Shown here piece after piece: positions 18,688-26,828 of a stretch of 64,000 nt of DNA (positions are counted from its first letter, which is position 1; each line of letters opens with the position of its first letter). The DNA comes from Isosphaeraceae bacterium (lineage in GTDB: Bacteria > Planctomycetota > Planctomycetia > Isosphaerales > Isosphaeraceae): the NCBI GenBank assembly GCA_026004735.1, contig BPJS01000001.1, positions 3,421,641-3,485,640 of the forward strand. The letters run 5' to 3'. The position numbers and the translations under genes were made by a program. Below the pieces are notes generated by a model. That model was not told where the DNA came from, did no database searches, and worked only from the letters and a program-made list of their open reading frames with translations.

Positions 18688-19668
18688 TCAGGTCGAGCCG
18701 GGTGGGGAGAGCTGGGGTTGATTGGGACCGGAGCGTCGGGGGAGGTTCGTCGCGGATGGGCGAGGGGTGGTGGCGATTGTCTGGGGGCACGGGTTGGAGG
18801 ACCAGTGTTCGAGGCGTTCGATGGTGCCGTCGGGCTTGGGGGTGAGGGTGACTTTGCGGGGATAGGGGTTGCAGGGCCAATGCTCGCGGGAGGGGGCGGG
18901 CGGGCGGTAATGGTGGAGCAGCCATGAGCGTAGCCGGGTGGGGGAGTGGTGCTGGCCGTGATCGGCCAGCCAAGCGGCGTAGCGGTCGAGGTGGCCGATC
19001 ATGACCCGGCCGTCCTGGATCGGGACGAAGAGGTAGCGCAGGGAGAACTGGTCGTAGCCGTCTTGGAGGGAGCTGCCGGGCTGGAGCAGGCGGGCCATGG
19101 CGGCGACCAGTCCGGTCCGCTCGGCGCCGAATTCGCAGTGGATGAGGGCGGGAAGCTGCATCTGGTCGAGGGTTTCGAGGAGGGTTTGGGCCTGTTCGCG
19201 GGAGAGCCATTGGTCGCTGGCCAGGGGGATGTCGATGTGGATAGCTCCGGCGGCGAGGGTGGCTTGGATCTCGGCGGTGTACCAAGGTTGAGAGGGGTTG
19301 GGGCCGCGGAGGTTGAGGACGGTGCGGAGGCGGTGGGAGTGGATCAGGCGGCGGAGGGAGTCGGGGCTGAGTTGGGCGGAGCGATAGAGGCGCCCGGGGG
19401 TGATGGTGCCGAGGTTGCCGGAGAGGCGGCGGTAGGCGACCAGCGATGCGGGAATCGCAAGCACCGCCAGCGCGATCAGCAGGGCGCGTCGGGTCGAGCG
19501 ACGTCGGCGTGAGAGGTTGCGTAGCGGCGGGGGAGTCTCTTGGTCCGGGGCGGTGGTTGAGGCGGTGGTCTCGATCGCGGGAGTGCTCGAGGGCTGAGAG
19601 CCGCCGTGGTGGCGCCCGCTTTGCCCCGTAATCCCCTCGAAGGGAGGGGGTTCGGTGGTACGGCTCAT
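18688..19668 (-). CDS. Membrane-anchored dual-specificity phosphatase-like protein (second of two)
   Basis: A 326-residue protein: a Ser/Thr/Pro-rich cytoplasmic leader, an Arg-rich patch, one membrane helix (ALLIALAVLAIPASLVAY) and then a cysteine phosphatase domain. The active-site loop is HCEFGAERTG (HCX5R plus Thr), the classic form. The domain opens with ITPGRLYRSAQLSPDSL..LRTVLNLRG, the DSP/tyrosine phosphatase entry motif. The C-terminal 70 residues are Pro/Arg-rich without a fold I recognise. Its start overlaps the stop of the upstream paralogue (ATGA), so the two phosphatases are made together. Confidence 0.85.
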   Translation of the reverse strand: MSRTTEPPPFEGITGQSGRHHGGSQPSSTPAIETTASTTAPDQETPPPLRNLSRRRRSTRRALLIALAVLAIPASLVAYRRLSGNLGTITPGRLYRSAQLSPDSLRRLIHSHRLRTVLNLRGPNPSQPWYTAEIQATLAAGAIHIDIPLASDQWLSREQAQTLLETLDQMQLPALIHCEFGAERTGLVAAMARLLQPGSSLQDGYDQFSLRYLFVPIQDGRVMIGHLDRYAAWLADHGQHHSPTRLRSWLLHHYRPPAPSREHWPCNPYPRKVTLTPKPDGTIERLEHWSSNPCPQTIATTPRPSATNLPRRSGPNQPQLSPPGST

Positions 19669-20240
19669 GGGCGGGTCTCCGAGCCGGCGAGGCGGGCGGA
19701 CTCACGGGCGGCGAAGGCGTGGATCAGGTCGCGGTCTTGGCGGTCGCGGGGAGCGTCGGGGGTGGTCCAGGGGAGGGCGGCGATTTCGGCCCAGGCCTCC
19801 TCGGCCGAGAAGCCGCAGTGGCGGATGCGGTAGGCGGCATGGGCGAGGCTGGTGCGGTGGTGGCCGCCGACGCAGTGAAAGAAGATAGGTTGGAGGGTGG
19901 GGTCGGCGAGGAGGTCGGCGGCCTGCGCCATCTGGTCGAGTGTGGCGGTGGAGCCGCGCATCGGGATGAGGATCCAGCGCACGCCGGCGGCGTCGAGGAT
20001 GGGCTTTTGGGCTAGATATTTGGGGTCGGTTGGGTTGATGGCGGTGAGGGTGACGACGGTGCGTATTTTGTCGCGGCGGAGGAGACTGGCCAGGGCGTCG
20101 GGCGACTGCCAGGCGCCGCGGATGAGGCGTCCGGGGACGACGGTGCGGACGCGCGCCTCGCGGTGCGCGGCGAAGTGGACGCCGAGGACCACGACGACGG
20201 CTAGGGCGGTACCGACGGCGATGAGGCGGCGAGCTGGCAA
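19665..20240 (-). CDS. Membrane-anchored dual-specificity phosphatase-like protein (first of two)
   Basis: A 191-residue paralogue of the following gene: a membrane helix near the N-terminus (LIAVGTALAVVVVLGVHF), then VVPGRLIRGAWQSPDALASLL..IRTVVTLT and the active-site loop HCVGGHHRTS (HCX5R). The loop differs from its partner in having Gly-Gly-His-His before the Arg. No ATG is available near the membrane segment; the TTG at 20240 is chosen because a CGGAG lies 12 bases before it, but the start is uncertain. Divergent from the aldo/keto reductase gene. Confidence 0.75.
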   Translation of the reverse strand: MPARRLIAVGTALAVVVVLGVHFAAHREARVRTVVPGRLIRGAWQSPDALASLLRRDKIRTVVTLTAINPTDPKYLAQKPILDAAGVRWILIPMRGSTATLDQMAQAADLLADPTLQPIFFHCVGGHHRTSLAHAAYRIRHCGFSAEEAWAEIAALPWTTPDAPRDRQDRDLIHAFAARESARLAGSETRP

Positions 20241-20467
20241 CGGAATGGGAAACTCCGCGGCGGTCGGGAGGGGATCGGGGGCGGATTGTAGCGGGGCGGT
20301 AAGGTCCGGCAAGACCAAGCCGATTCGATGGTGGACGCGGGGCGCGGGGCCTTGGAGGATAAAGAGGTGGAGAAAACCGAGCAGAGCCGGCGAGGACCCG
20401 GGGGCGATGGCCTGGGGGTCGTCGTTCGGGGGGAGGGTTGGCGGCTCGAGTCGAGGGAGGCGCAGCG

Positions 20468-21418
20468 ATGAAGCGGACGCGACGCGCGTTTTTGGGGATG
20501 ACGAGCGGGGCGGGTCTGGTGGCGGCGGTGGGGTGGGCGGGGGATGGTGGGCAGACCCCCCTGCCCCGTCGGTTGCTGGGGAAGACGGGGGTGGAGGTGC
20601 CGGTCCTGGGATTGGGGACGGCGCCGGTGGGTCAGCGGACGCGCGATGAGGCGATCCGGTTTTTCCACGAGTGCATCGACGCGGGGGTGACGTATCTGGA
20701 CACGGCGCCGGAGTTTGCCGGCTATTACAAGGCGCAGGAATATTTGGGGCCGGTCTTGAAGGAGCGGCGCGAAGAAGTGTTTGTGGTGACCAAGTGCTGG
20801 AAGGCGGATGGAGAGGAGGCGTTGGCGCTGCTGAAGCAGAATCTGAAGGAGTTGCAGATCGAACAGGCGGATCTGGTGTATGCGCATTCGATTGGGGCGG
20901 ACAATATGGCCCCGGAGAAGATCCATGCGGCGGATGGGGTGTGCCGGGCGCTGGACAAGGCGAAGCGTGATGGGTTGACGCGGTTTGTGGGGGTGAGCGG
21001 GCACAACCGGCCGGGGTGGTTTTTGGAGGCGATGGAGCGATGGGATTATGATGTGATGATGAATGCGGTGAGTTTGGTGTCGCGGCATATTTACGATTTT
21101 GAGGGGCGGGTCTGGCCGAAAGCGCGGGAGAAAGGGATCGGGCTGGCGGCGATGAAGGTTTTCGGCGGGGCGAAGGGTCAGGAGGCCAAGGGAGCGCGGA
21201 TGCCGGACGAGCTGCGGCCTCAGGCGTTGCGTTATGCGTTGAATTTGCCGGGGGTGAGTGTGGTGGTTGTCGGGATGCACGACCGCGAGGAGCTGGAGGA
21301 GAATCTGGCGATCGTGCGGGCAGCGAAGCCGCTAGACGGCGCGGAGCTTGCGGAGCTGGAGCCGCGAACGCGGGAGCTGGCACGGGCGTGGGGGGAGGTG
21401 TATGGGGTGGTCGGGTGA
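20468..21418 (+). CDS. Aldo/keto reductase with Tat signal
   Basis: A 316-residue NAD(P)H-dependent oxidoreductase. The N-terminus MKRTRRAFLGMTSGAG is a twin-arginine export signal, so the enzyme probably folds with its cofactor before export. The barrel shows RRLLGKTGVEVPVLGLGTA, the catalytic Asp/Tyr region (YLDTAPEFAGYYKAQEYLG), the Lys strand (FVVTKCW) and the His strand (DLVYAHSIG). YYKAQEYLG is slightly unlike the usual YG.SE..LG. A C-terminal helix pair replaces any 4Fe-4S domain. The substrate is unknown. Confidence 0.9.
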   Translation: MKRTRRAFLGMTSGAGLVAAVGWAGDGGQTPLPRRLLGKTGVEVPVLGLGTAPVGQRTRDEAIRFFHECIDAGVTYLDTAPEFAGYYKAQEYLGPVLKERREEVFVVTKCWKADGEEALALLKQNLKELQIEQADLVYAHSIGADNMAPEKIHAADGVCRALDKAKRDGLTRFVGVSGHNRPGWFLEAMERWDYDVMMNAVSLVSRHIYDFEGRVWPKAREKGIGLAAMKVFGGAKGQEAKGARMPDELRPQALRYALNLPGVSVVVVGMHDREELEENLAIVRAAKPLDGAELAELEPRTRELARAWGEVYGVVG

Positions 21419-21448
21419 GTGGGGGATTTGGTTGTCAGGCAGGGTGGA

Positions 21449-22843
21449 TCAGCGGCTGTGGGCGGCGGCCGGCGGGGGGAGCGTGCGCTGGATTTCGGGG
21501 AGGCGGTAGCCGAAGCCGGGGCCGTGGATGGTGGAGAGGTCGAGTTGGCCGTGGCGGCGGCGGTAGAGGCCGGGGTGAACGGCGGCCTCGGGGGTGGAGG
21601 CGTCAGGGTAGAACTGCATGGCGTTGGACTCGACGCCCATGATCGTGCCGGCGTGGGCGGCGAGGCGGACGTGGGGGATCTGGGCGAGCATGGGGTTGGT
21701 CAGGTCCTGGACCATGAGGGTCATACCGTAGGCTTTGGCCCAGCAGAGGGAGAGGAGGGCGCCGGTCTGGGTCTTGCAGGTCTTGAGGGCGACGCCGGTC
21801 CAGCCCAGGGAGCGGCCAAGCCGGACAAGGGTCCAGTCGTGAGCACTCTCGTCGAGGAAGAGAGGTTTGCGGGCGGAGACGGAGTGGACGTCGAGGGGAG
21901 TTGCCTCGAGATCGTAGGGAAAGGGCTGCTCGACGTAGAGGATTTTTTGGAAGACGCGGGGGTGGTCGCGGAGGAGGCGGTCGAGGATGGCGACGACAAT
22001 GGCGGGGTCGTGGACGGTGCAGTTGAAGTCGGCGGAGAGCCAGGTGACGCCGGTCTGGTCGGCGATGGCGGCGACGCGGAGGAGGCGGTCGAGATCCCAG
22101 GCAGGGTCAGTTCCGGTCAGTTTGACTTTGAGGCAGTTGAGGCCGTCGGCGGCGATCCAGTCGCGGAGGAGGACGGGGTAGCCGTCGTCCGGCTCGGCGC
22201 CGGTCAGGTCGGCGGGTTCGAGGGGGTCTTTGCCGCCGACCAGGTGCCAGGCGGTGAGGGACGCGGGCGGGTCGGCGACGATCCATTCGTTGGGGAAGCG
22301 GCCGCGGAAAGTCGGGTCGCCGTCGAAATAGTCGGCCAGGTCGGTGCTCATCCAATCGCGTGAATATGTGTGATAGACGTCGATCCTGTGGAGGCTGCCG
22401 AAGGCGTCGTGGAGCGCGAGGTCAAACGGTGAGGAGCAGACCAGGGCGGCGAGGTGGGGGATCGGCTCGGAGAGGGGGTTGGCGGCGTTGGCCGACTGGA
22501 GCGCGTGGGGAAGGACGTCGCGGGTGAAGGCGTGGCCGACCTCGAGGGGGTGGCCGAAGGTGGCGAAGTCGGCCCAGGCGCGGGCGAGGTCGGCCGTGAG
22601 GCGGATGAGTTGGTCGTGGCGAGCGGCGTAGGGGAGGGTCGAGGGCCAGACCCACTGGACGGACAGAGGGGTTTCGCCCCAACCGGTGGCGGTGCGGCCG
22701 GCGCGGTCGGCGACGGTCAGGGCGACGCGGGCGCAGGTGACCTCGGTCGTGGTCTCGGGGCCAAACTTGAGGGGCATCCGGGTCCGGATCGGGAGCAGGT
22801 AGAGCGTGGCGGCGATGGGGCGGATGTCGGTGGAGCGGGGCAT
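21449..22843 (-). CDS. Enolase-superfamily (mandelate racemase/muconate lactonizing) enzyme
   Basis: A 464-residue member of the MR/MLE superfamily, which abstracts an alpha-proton next to a carboxylate. Visible landmarks in barrel order are the Lys pair CLKVKLTG, the metal ligands in WLSADFN, YVEQPFPYD and FLDESAHD, and the final catalytic Lys in ALKTCKTQTG. It is about 80 residues longer than typical members, mainly in the capping domain and around residues 160-210. The substrate is unknown. It lies tail-to-tail with the aldo/keto reductase, so joint metabolism is possible but unproven. Confidence 0.85.
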   Translation of the reverse strand: MPRSTDIRPIAATLYLLPIRTRMPLKFGPETTTEVTCARVALTVADRAGRTATGWGETPLSVQWVWPSTLPYAARHDQLIRLTADLARAWADFATFGHPLEVGHAFTRDVLPHALQSANAANPLSEPIPHLAALVCSSPFDLALHDAFGSLHRIDVYHTYSRDWMSTDLADYFDGDPTFRGRFPNEWIVADPPASLTAWHLVGGKDPLEPADLTGAEPDDGYPVLLRDWIAADGLNCLKVKLTGTDPAWDLDRLLRVAAIADQTGVTWLSADFNCTVHDPAIVVAILDRLLRDHPRVFQKILYVEQPFPYDLEATPLDVHSVSARKPLFLDESAHDWTLVRLGRSLGWTGVALKTCKTQTGALLSLCWAKAYGMTLMVQDLTNPMLAQIPHVRLAAHAGTIMGVESNAMQFYPDASTPEAAVHPGLYRRRHGQLDLSTIHGPGFGYRLPEIQRTLPPPAAAHSR

Positions 22844-22961
22844 AGGGGAAAGGCTCGGACGGTTGCGGTTGAATGGAGTCTAATAGGTTTTGTGGTTTGT
22901 TGCCCGTGGTTGGCTACCTCTGGGAAGGGCAACGTGTTGGGGCGAGGAAGGGAGGTGGGGC

Positions 22962-23846
22962 GTGGTGAATCGAGGATGGGTGGTGGTGGGGCTGGGAATG
23001 GTTGTGGCGTCAATAGCCCCCCTGCCCTTGCCGCTCGACGCCGACGCTGGGGACGGGGGGAACGATGTGGTGGAGCGCCGATTGGTGCTCGACTGGGCCG
23101 AGGAGATGCTGACGATCCGCGGCGAGGACGTGCCTGGGGGCGAGATCCGGGTGTGGTACCTAGAGGCGTTTTGTCGGGCGGGGTCGACCGATCGGGACTG
23201 GGCTGAGACGGTGATTCCGCATCGAAGCGAGCTGGTCGAGCGGGCGGAGGATGGGTCGCGGCTGGTGGTACGGAGCCGGCTCGCGGATGGGGTGGTGGTG
23301 ACGAGCGTGGTGGAGGCGGGCGAAGGCGAGGTGCGTTTCGACGTCGAGGCGCACAATCCGACCGGGGTGGATTCCGAGGTTCACTGGGCGCAGCCGTGCA
23401 TCCGGGTGGATCGGTTTGTGGGGGTCGAGCCACGGCATGGTTCGGAGGAGTACCTGCCGAAATGTTTTGTGTTTGTGGACGGGACGGCGCGGTTCATGCC
23501 GACCGAGCCGTGGGCGCGGGAGGCGCGGTATGTGCCGGGTCAGGTGTGGTGTCCGAAGGGGGTGCCACGCACGGATGTCAACCCCCGGCCGTTGAGCGAA
23601 TTGGAGCCGTCGCCGGGGCTGATCGGGTGCGTGAGCCAGGATGGAACGAAGCTGCTGGCGACCGTCTGGGAGCCGTACCAGGAGTTGTTTCAGGGCGTCA
23701 TCGTCTGCTTACATGCGGACTTTCGGATTGGAGGATTGCAGGCGGGCGAGCGGAAGCGCGCGCGGGGAACGATTTATGTGATGGAGAATGACCTGGATCA
23801 GCTACTGCGGCGGTATCGGCGGGATTATGAGAATTCAGGGCGTTGA
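22962..23846 (+). CDS. Secreted beta-rich protein of unknown function
   Basis: A 294-residue protein starting at GTG 22962 (or GTG 22965) with AGGGAGG upstream. A short hydrophobic signal segment (GWVVVGLGMVVASIAPLPL) is followed by a beta-sandwich-like body with WYLEAFCRAGSTDRDW, WAQPCIRVDRF and CVSQDGTKLLATVWEPYQELFQ. It looks like a sugar-binding or carbohydrate-processing accessory fold, but I do not recognise a family. The last 12 bases overlap the convergent zincin gene. Confidence 0.6.
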   Translation: MVNRGWVVVGLGMVVASIAPLPLPLDADAGDGGNDVVERRLVLDWAEEMLTIRGEDVPGGEIRVWYLEAFCRAGSTDRDWAETVIPHRSELVERAEDGSRLVVRSRLADGVVVTSVVEAGEGEVRFDVEAHNPTGVDSEVHWAQPCIRVDRFVGVEPRHGSEEYLPKCFVFVDGTARFMPTEPWAREARYVPGQVWCPKGVPRTDVNPRPLSELEPSPGLIGCVSQDGTKLLATVWEPYQELFQGVIVCLHADFRIGGLQAGERKRARGTIYVMENDLDQLLRRYRRDYENSGR

Positions 23847-24599
23847 CGGAGGGTGTCCGGCTGGCGAGAGGCGGCGGCCATCGTTTTGCTCGTCGACGGT
23901 GAGGCCCCAGGCGCGTTCGAGCAGGGCGTAGGCTTCGGGGTCGTGGGCGTGTAGCTCGGCGCGTGTGAACGGGGCGAAGTCGTTGCGGAGGAAGAAGGCT
24001 TCGCTCAGTTCAGCGAAAAATTCCTGGGGATCGGTCAGGGCGTAAGCGCGGCGGGAAGAGCCGTCGGCGTGGCAAACCTGGTCGTAGCGGCCGGAGGCCT
24101 TGGCGGCATCGTAGGCAGCCTGGATGGCCGGGTCATCAAAGCCGAGGACCTGGTCGTGGTAGGCGTGGGCCAGCTCGTGGAGGACCATCGCGGGCTGGGT
24201 GGGGGACCAACTGAGAAAGCGGTCGGCGTTGCCGATCTCGATGGATTTGGCCTTGTCGGGGTTGTAGCCGTGGCGTGCAAGCCAGTCGCGGCTGGGGTGA
24301 TACTCGGCGCACGGGGCGTGGCCATCGTCGACGCCAAGCCAAATGGGAACCTTCTGGAGACGGGCGACTGCTGGTTCCGGGAGACGCTGGCGAATCTCGG
24401 CGAGCTGGGAGGCGAGCCGATCGAGGGCACGACGGCCGGATTCCGCCTGGTCGCCATTGCCGAGCAGGCGGCGATTGACGCGGACGAGCCAGCCTTCGAC
24501 GGTCAGAGATTCGTAGTCGGAGGTGGGGACGCGGGCGCGCGGGGGTGCGGTGGGATCGTCGAGCAGGGAGCAAGCCAGGACACAGAGAGATAGGATCAT
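23835..24599 (-). CDS. Putative exported zinc metallopeptidase (zincin)
   Basis: A 254-residue protein with a short signal-like N-terminus (ILSLCVLACSLLDD). The zincin motif HELAHAYHD (HExxH, His third ligand likely farther on) is intact, and a downstream TDPQEFFAELSEAFF gives a glutamate typical of gluzincin families that act on unstructured substrates. Its ATG overlaps the stop of the DUF1501 gene (ATGA), so it is the last gene of that module. No substrate can be named. Confidence 0.75.
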   Translation of the reverse strand: MILSLCVLACSLLDDPTAPPRARVPTSDYESLTVEGWLVRVNRRLLGNGDQAESGRRALDRLASQLAEIRQRLPEPAVARLQKVPIWLGVDDGHAPCAEYHPSRDWLARHGYNPDKAKSIEIGNADRFLSWSPTQPAMVLHELAHAYHDQVLGFDDPAIQAAYDAAKASGRYDQVCHADGSSRRAYALTDPQEFFAELSEAFFLRNDFAPFTRAELHAHDPEAYALLERAWGLTVDEQNDGRRLSPAGHPPSTP

Positions 24600-26096
24600 G
24601 CGATGATTTCGGTGACGACCCGTCCGGCGACGTCGGTCAGGCGGAAGTCGCGGCCGTTGTAGCGGTAGGTCAGGCGGGTGTGGTCGAGGCCGAGCAGGGC
24701 GAGGATGGTGGCGTGGAGGTCGTTGACGGAGACGCGGTCGATGACGGCCTTGTGGCCGAATTCGTCGGTCTGGCCGAAGTGGGTACCGCCCTTGACGCCG
24801 CCGCCGGCCAGCCAGGTGGTGAAGGCGTGGGGGTTGTGGTCGCGGCCGGTTGAGCCTTTCTGGCAGATGGGCAGGCGGCCAAATTCGCCGCAGCAGAGGA
24901 CGAGGGTTGAGTCGAGCAATCCCCGGGATTTGAGGTCGGTGAGGAGGGCGGCGATCGGCTGGTCGGTTTCGAGGGCGAAGCCGCGGTGGTTGGCCTCGAT
25001 GTTGGAGTGACCGTCCCAGGAGCGTTCGTTTTCCATGCCGCCGGAGTAGATTTGGACGAAGCGGACGCCGCGTTCGACGAGGCGGCGGGCCATGAGGCAC
25101 TGGCGGGCGAAGTGGCCGCAGTGGGGAAGGTCGAGACCGTAGAGGCGCCGGGTGGCTTCGGATTCGCCGTGGTCAACATCGAGCGCGGAGGGCGCGGCCA
25201 TTTGCATGCGGTAAGCCAGTTCGAAGGCTTCGATGCGGGCGGCGAGGGCGGGTTCGTCGGGGCGGCGTTGGAGGTGGGACTGGTTGAGGGTCTGGAGGAG
25301 GTCGAGCTGGGCGCGTTGGCGGGCGTCGGAGAGGTTAGGGAGGCGGTTGAGGTTGTCGATGGGCGGGCCCTGGCCGTTGAGGGCGGTTCCCTGGAAGACG
25401 CCGGGAAGGAAGCCGGCGCCCCAGTTTTGGGAGTGACCCTTGGGCAGACCGCGGCCGAGGGTGTCGTACATGACGACGAAGGCCGGCAGGTCGCGGCTCT
25501 CGCTGCCGAGGCCGTAGGTGACCCAGGCGCCGACGCAGGGGAAGCCCATACGGTTGAATCCGGTGTTGATTTGGAAGAGCGCGGGGGAGTGATTGTTGGT
25601 TTCAGTGTGACAGGCGTGGAGGAAGGCCATCTGATCGACGTGGCGGGCCAGGTGGGGGAAGATTTCGGAGACCCAGGCGCCGGACTGGCCGTGTTGGGCG
25701 AAGCGGAATGGCGACTTCATCAGCGGACCGACCTGATCGGCGAAGAAGCCGGTGGTGGCGTCGAAGTTGGGCAGTTCCTTGTCGTGCCACTTCGCCAGCT
25801 CGGGCTTGTAGTCCCAGGTATCGACCTGGGACTGGCCGCCGTTCATGAAGAGCCAGATGACGCTTCGGGCTTTGGCGGGGAAGTGAGGGGGTTTGGGGGC
25901 GAGGGGGGTCGAGCGTGGAGCCGGCTTGGGTGGCGCGGGATTCGTCGGCAAGCAGGGAGGCCAGGGCCAGTGTGCCGAATCCGCCGCCGGCACGGCGGAG
26001 GAAGTCGCGGCGGGAGGAGGTGGGGGTGGCGATCCAGTGGGGCAGTTCGGCCATTGGTGGGGGATCCGCGAAGTCAGGGAGCGTTGTCGGGGACAT
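24596..26096 (-). pseudogene. DUF1501 (sulfatase-like) Tat-exported protein, frameshifted
   Basis: A member of the DUF1501 family, alkaline-phosphatase-superfamily-like proteins abundant in planctomycetes. The start is taken at ATG 26096 (ATG 26054 also possible). The first frame carries the Tat signal SRRDFLRRAGGGFGTLALASLL; the next frame carries the body from ARSVIWLFMNGGQSQVDTWD through CCGEFGRLP and HNPHAFTTWLAGGGVKGG to the end. One extra C in the run at 25903-25908 (read as G6 on the plus strand) explains the break; without it the protein is 499 residues, a normal length. Paired with the DUF1549/1553 gene upstream. Confidence 0.85.
25903..25908 (-). other. Frameshift site, C6 tract in DUF1501 gene
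   Basis: Plus-strand GAGGGGGGT. In the gene it reads GACCCCCCTCG; five Cs give DPLAPKPPHFPAK and a continuous protein, six Cs break it. Confidence 0.8.
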
Positions 26097-26265
26097 TCGG
26101 GGGCTGATGGGGGGACTTAGTCGATGAAGATGAATTCGCTGGAGCACAAGAGGACCTGGCAGAAGTCGGCGAGGGCCAATTCGTGGGGGTTGGGCAGGTT
26201 TGCGTTGGAGTAGGAGTCGCGTTGGGATTGGAGGAAGGCGCGGGCGGCGGAGCGTTCGTGGTCGA

Positions 26266-26271
26266 GGGGGG
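26266..26271 (-). other. Frameshift site, C6 tract near the end of the DUF1553 domain
   Basis: Plus-strand GAGGGGGGT. Removing one C restores TRYPLDHERSAARAFLQ and the native C-terminus. Confidence 0.8.
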
Positions 26272-26822
26272 TAGCGGGTCAGCGCCAGCCAGTAAGCGCG
26301 TGCGATGGCGTGGTCGTCGCACCGGTTGGGGCCGACCCGGCGAGCGAAGCCGACGGCCCACTCGCGGACAATGGGGCTGTTGAGAAGCAGGAGAGACTGA
26401 GGGGCGACGGTGGTGGTTGCGCGAACGGGGAGGGGGACGAGTCCGTCGGGGCCGTCGAAGAGGGTCATCATGGGGATCAGGCGGCTGCGTTTGATGGTGA
26501 AGTAGATGCTGCGGCGGCGCATGCTGGGGTCGAGGGAGCCGGGGCCGCCCTGGCGGGGGTCGAGCAGGCCGGAGACGGCAAGCATGGCATCGCGGATTGG
26601 CTCGGCCTCGAGGCGGCGGCGATTCTGGCGGCTCAGAAGGGTGTTCTCGGGGTCGGCGGCGGAGCACGCTGGGTCGGGTGTGGAAGCCTGTCGGTAGACG
26701 GCGCTCGACATGATCAGGCGGTGGATAGGCTTGAGCTTCCAGCCGCCGCGGATCAGCTCGCGGGCGAGCCAGTCGAGCAGTTCGGGGTGGCTGGGTGGGG
26801 AACCCTGGGTGCCGAAGTCGGA

Positions 26823-26828
26823 GGGGGG
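26823..26828 (-). other. Frameshift site, C6 tract inside the DUF1553 domain
   Basis: Plus-strand GAGGGGGGT. Removing one C restores VATPSDFGTQGSPPSHPELL, the conserved DUF1553 core. Confidence 0.8.

Noticed and set aside
21419..22363. Plus-strand open frame opposite the enolase-superfamily gene
   Set aside because: Gly/Val/Glu-rich shadow; the minus frame has clear catalytic motifs.
24600..25100. N-terminal extension of the zincin into the DUF1501 gene
   Set aside because: The extension is Arg/Pro-rich shadow sequence; the ATG at 24599 overlaps the previous stop and fits coupling.
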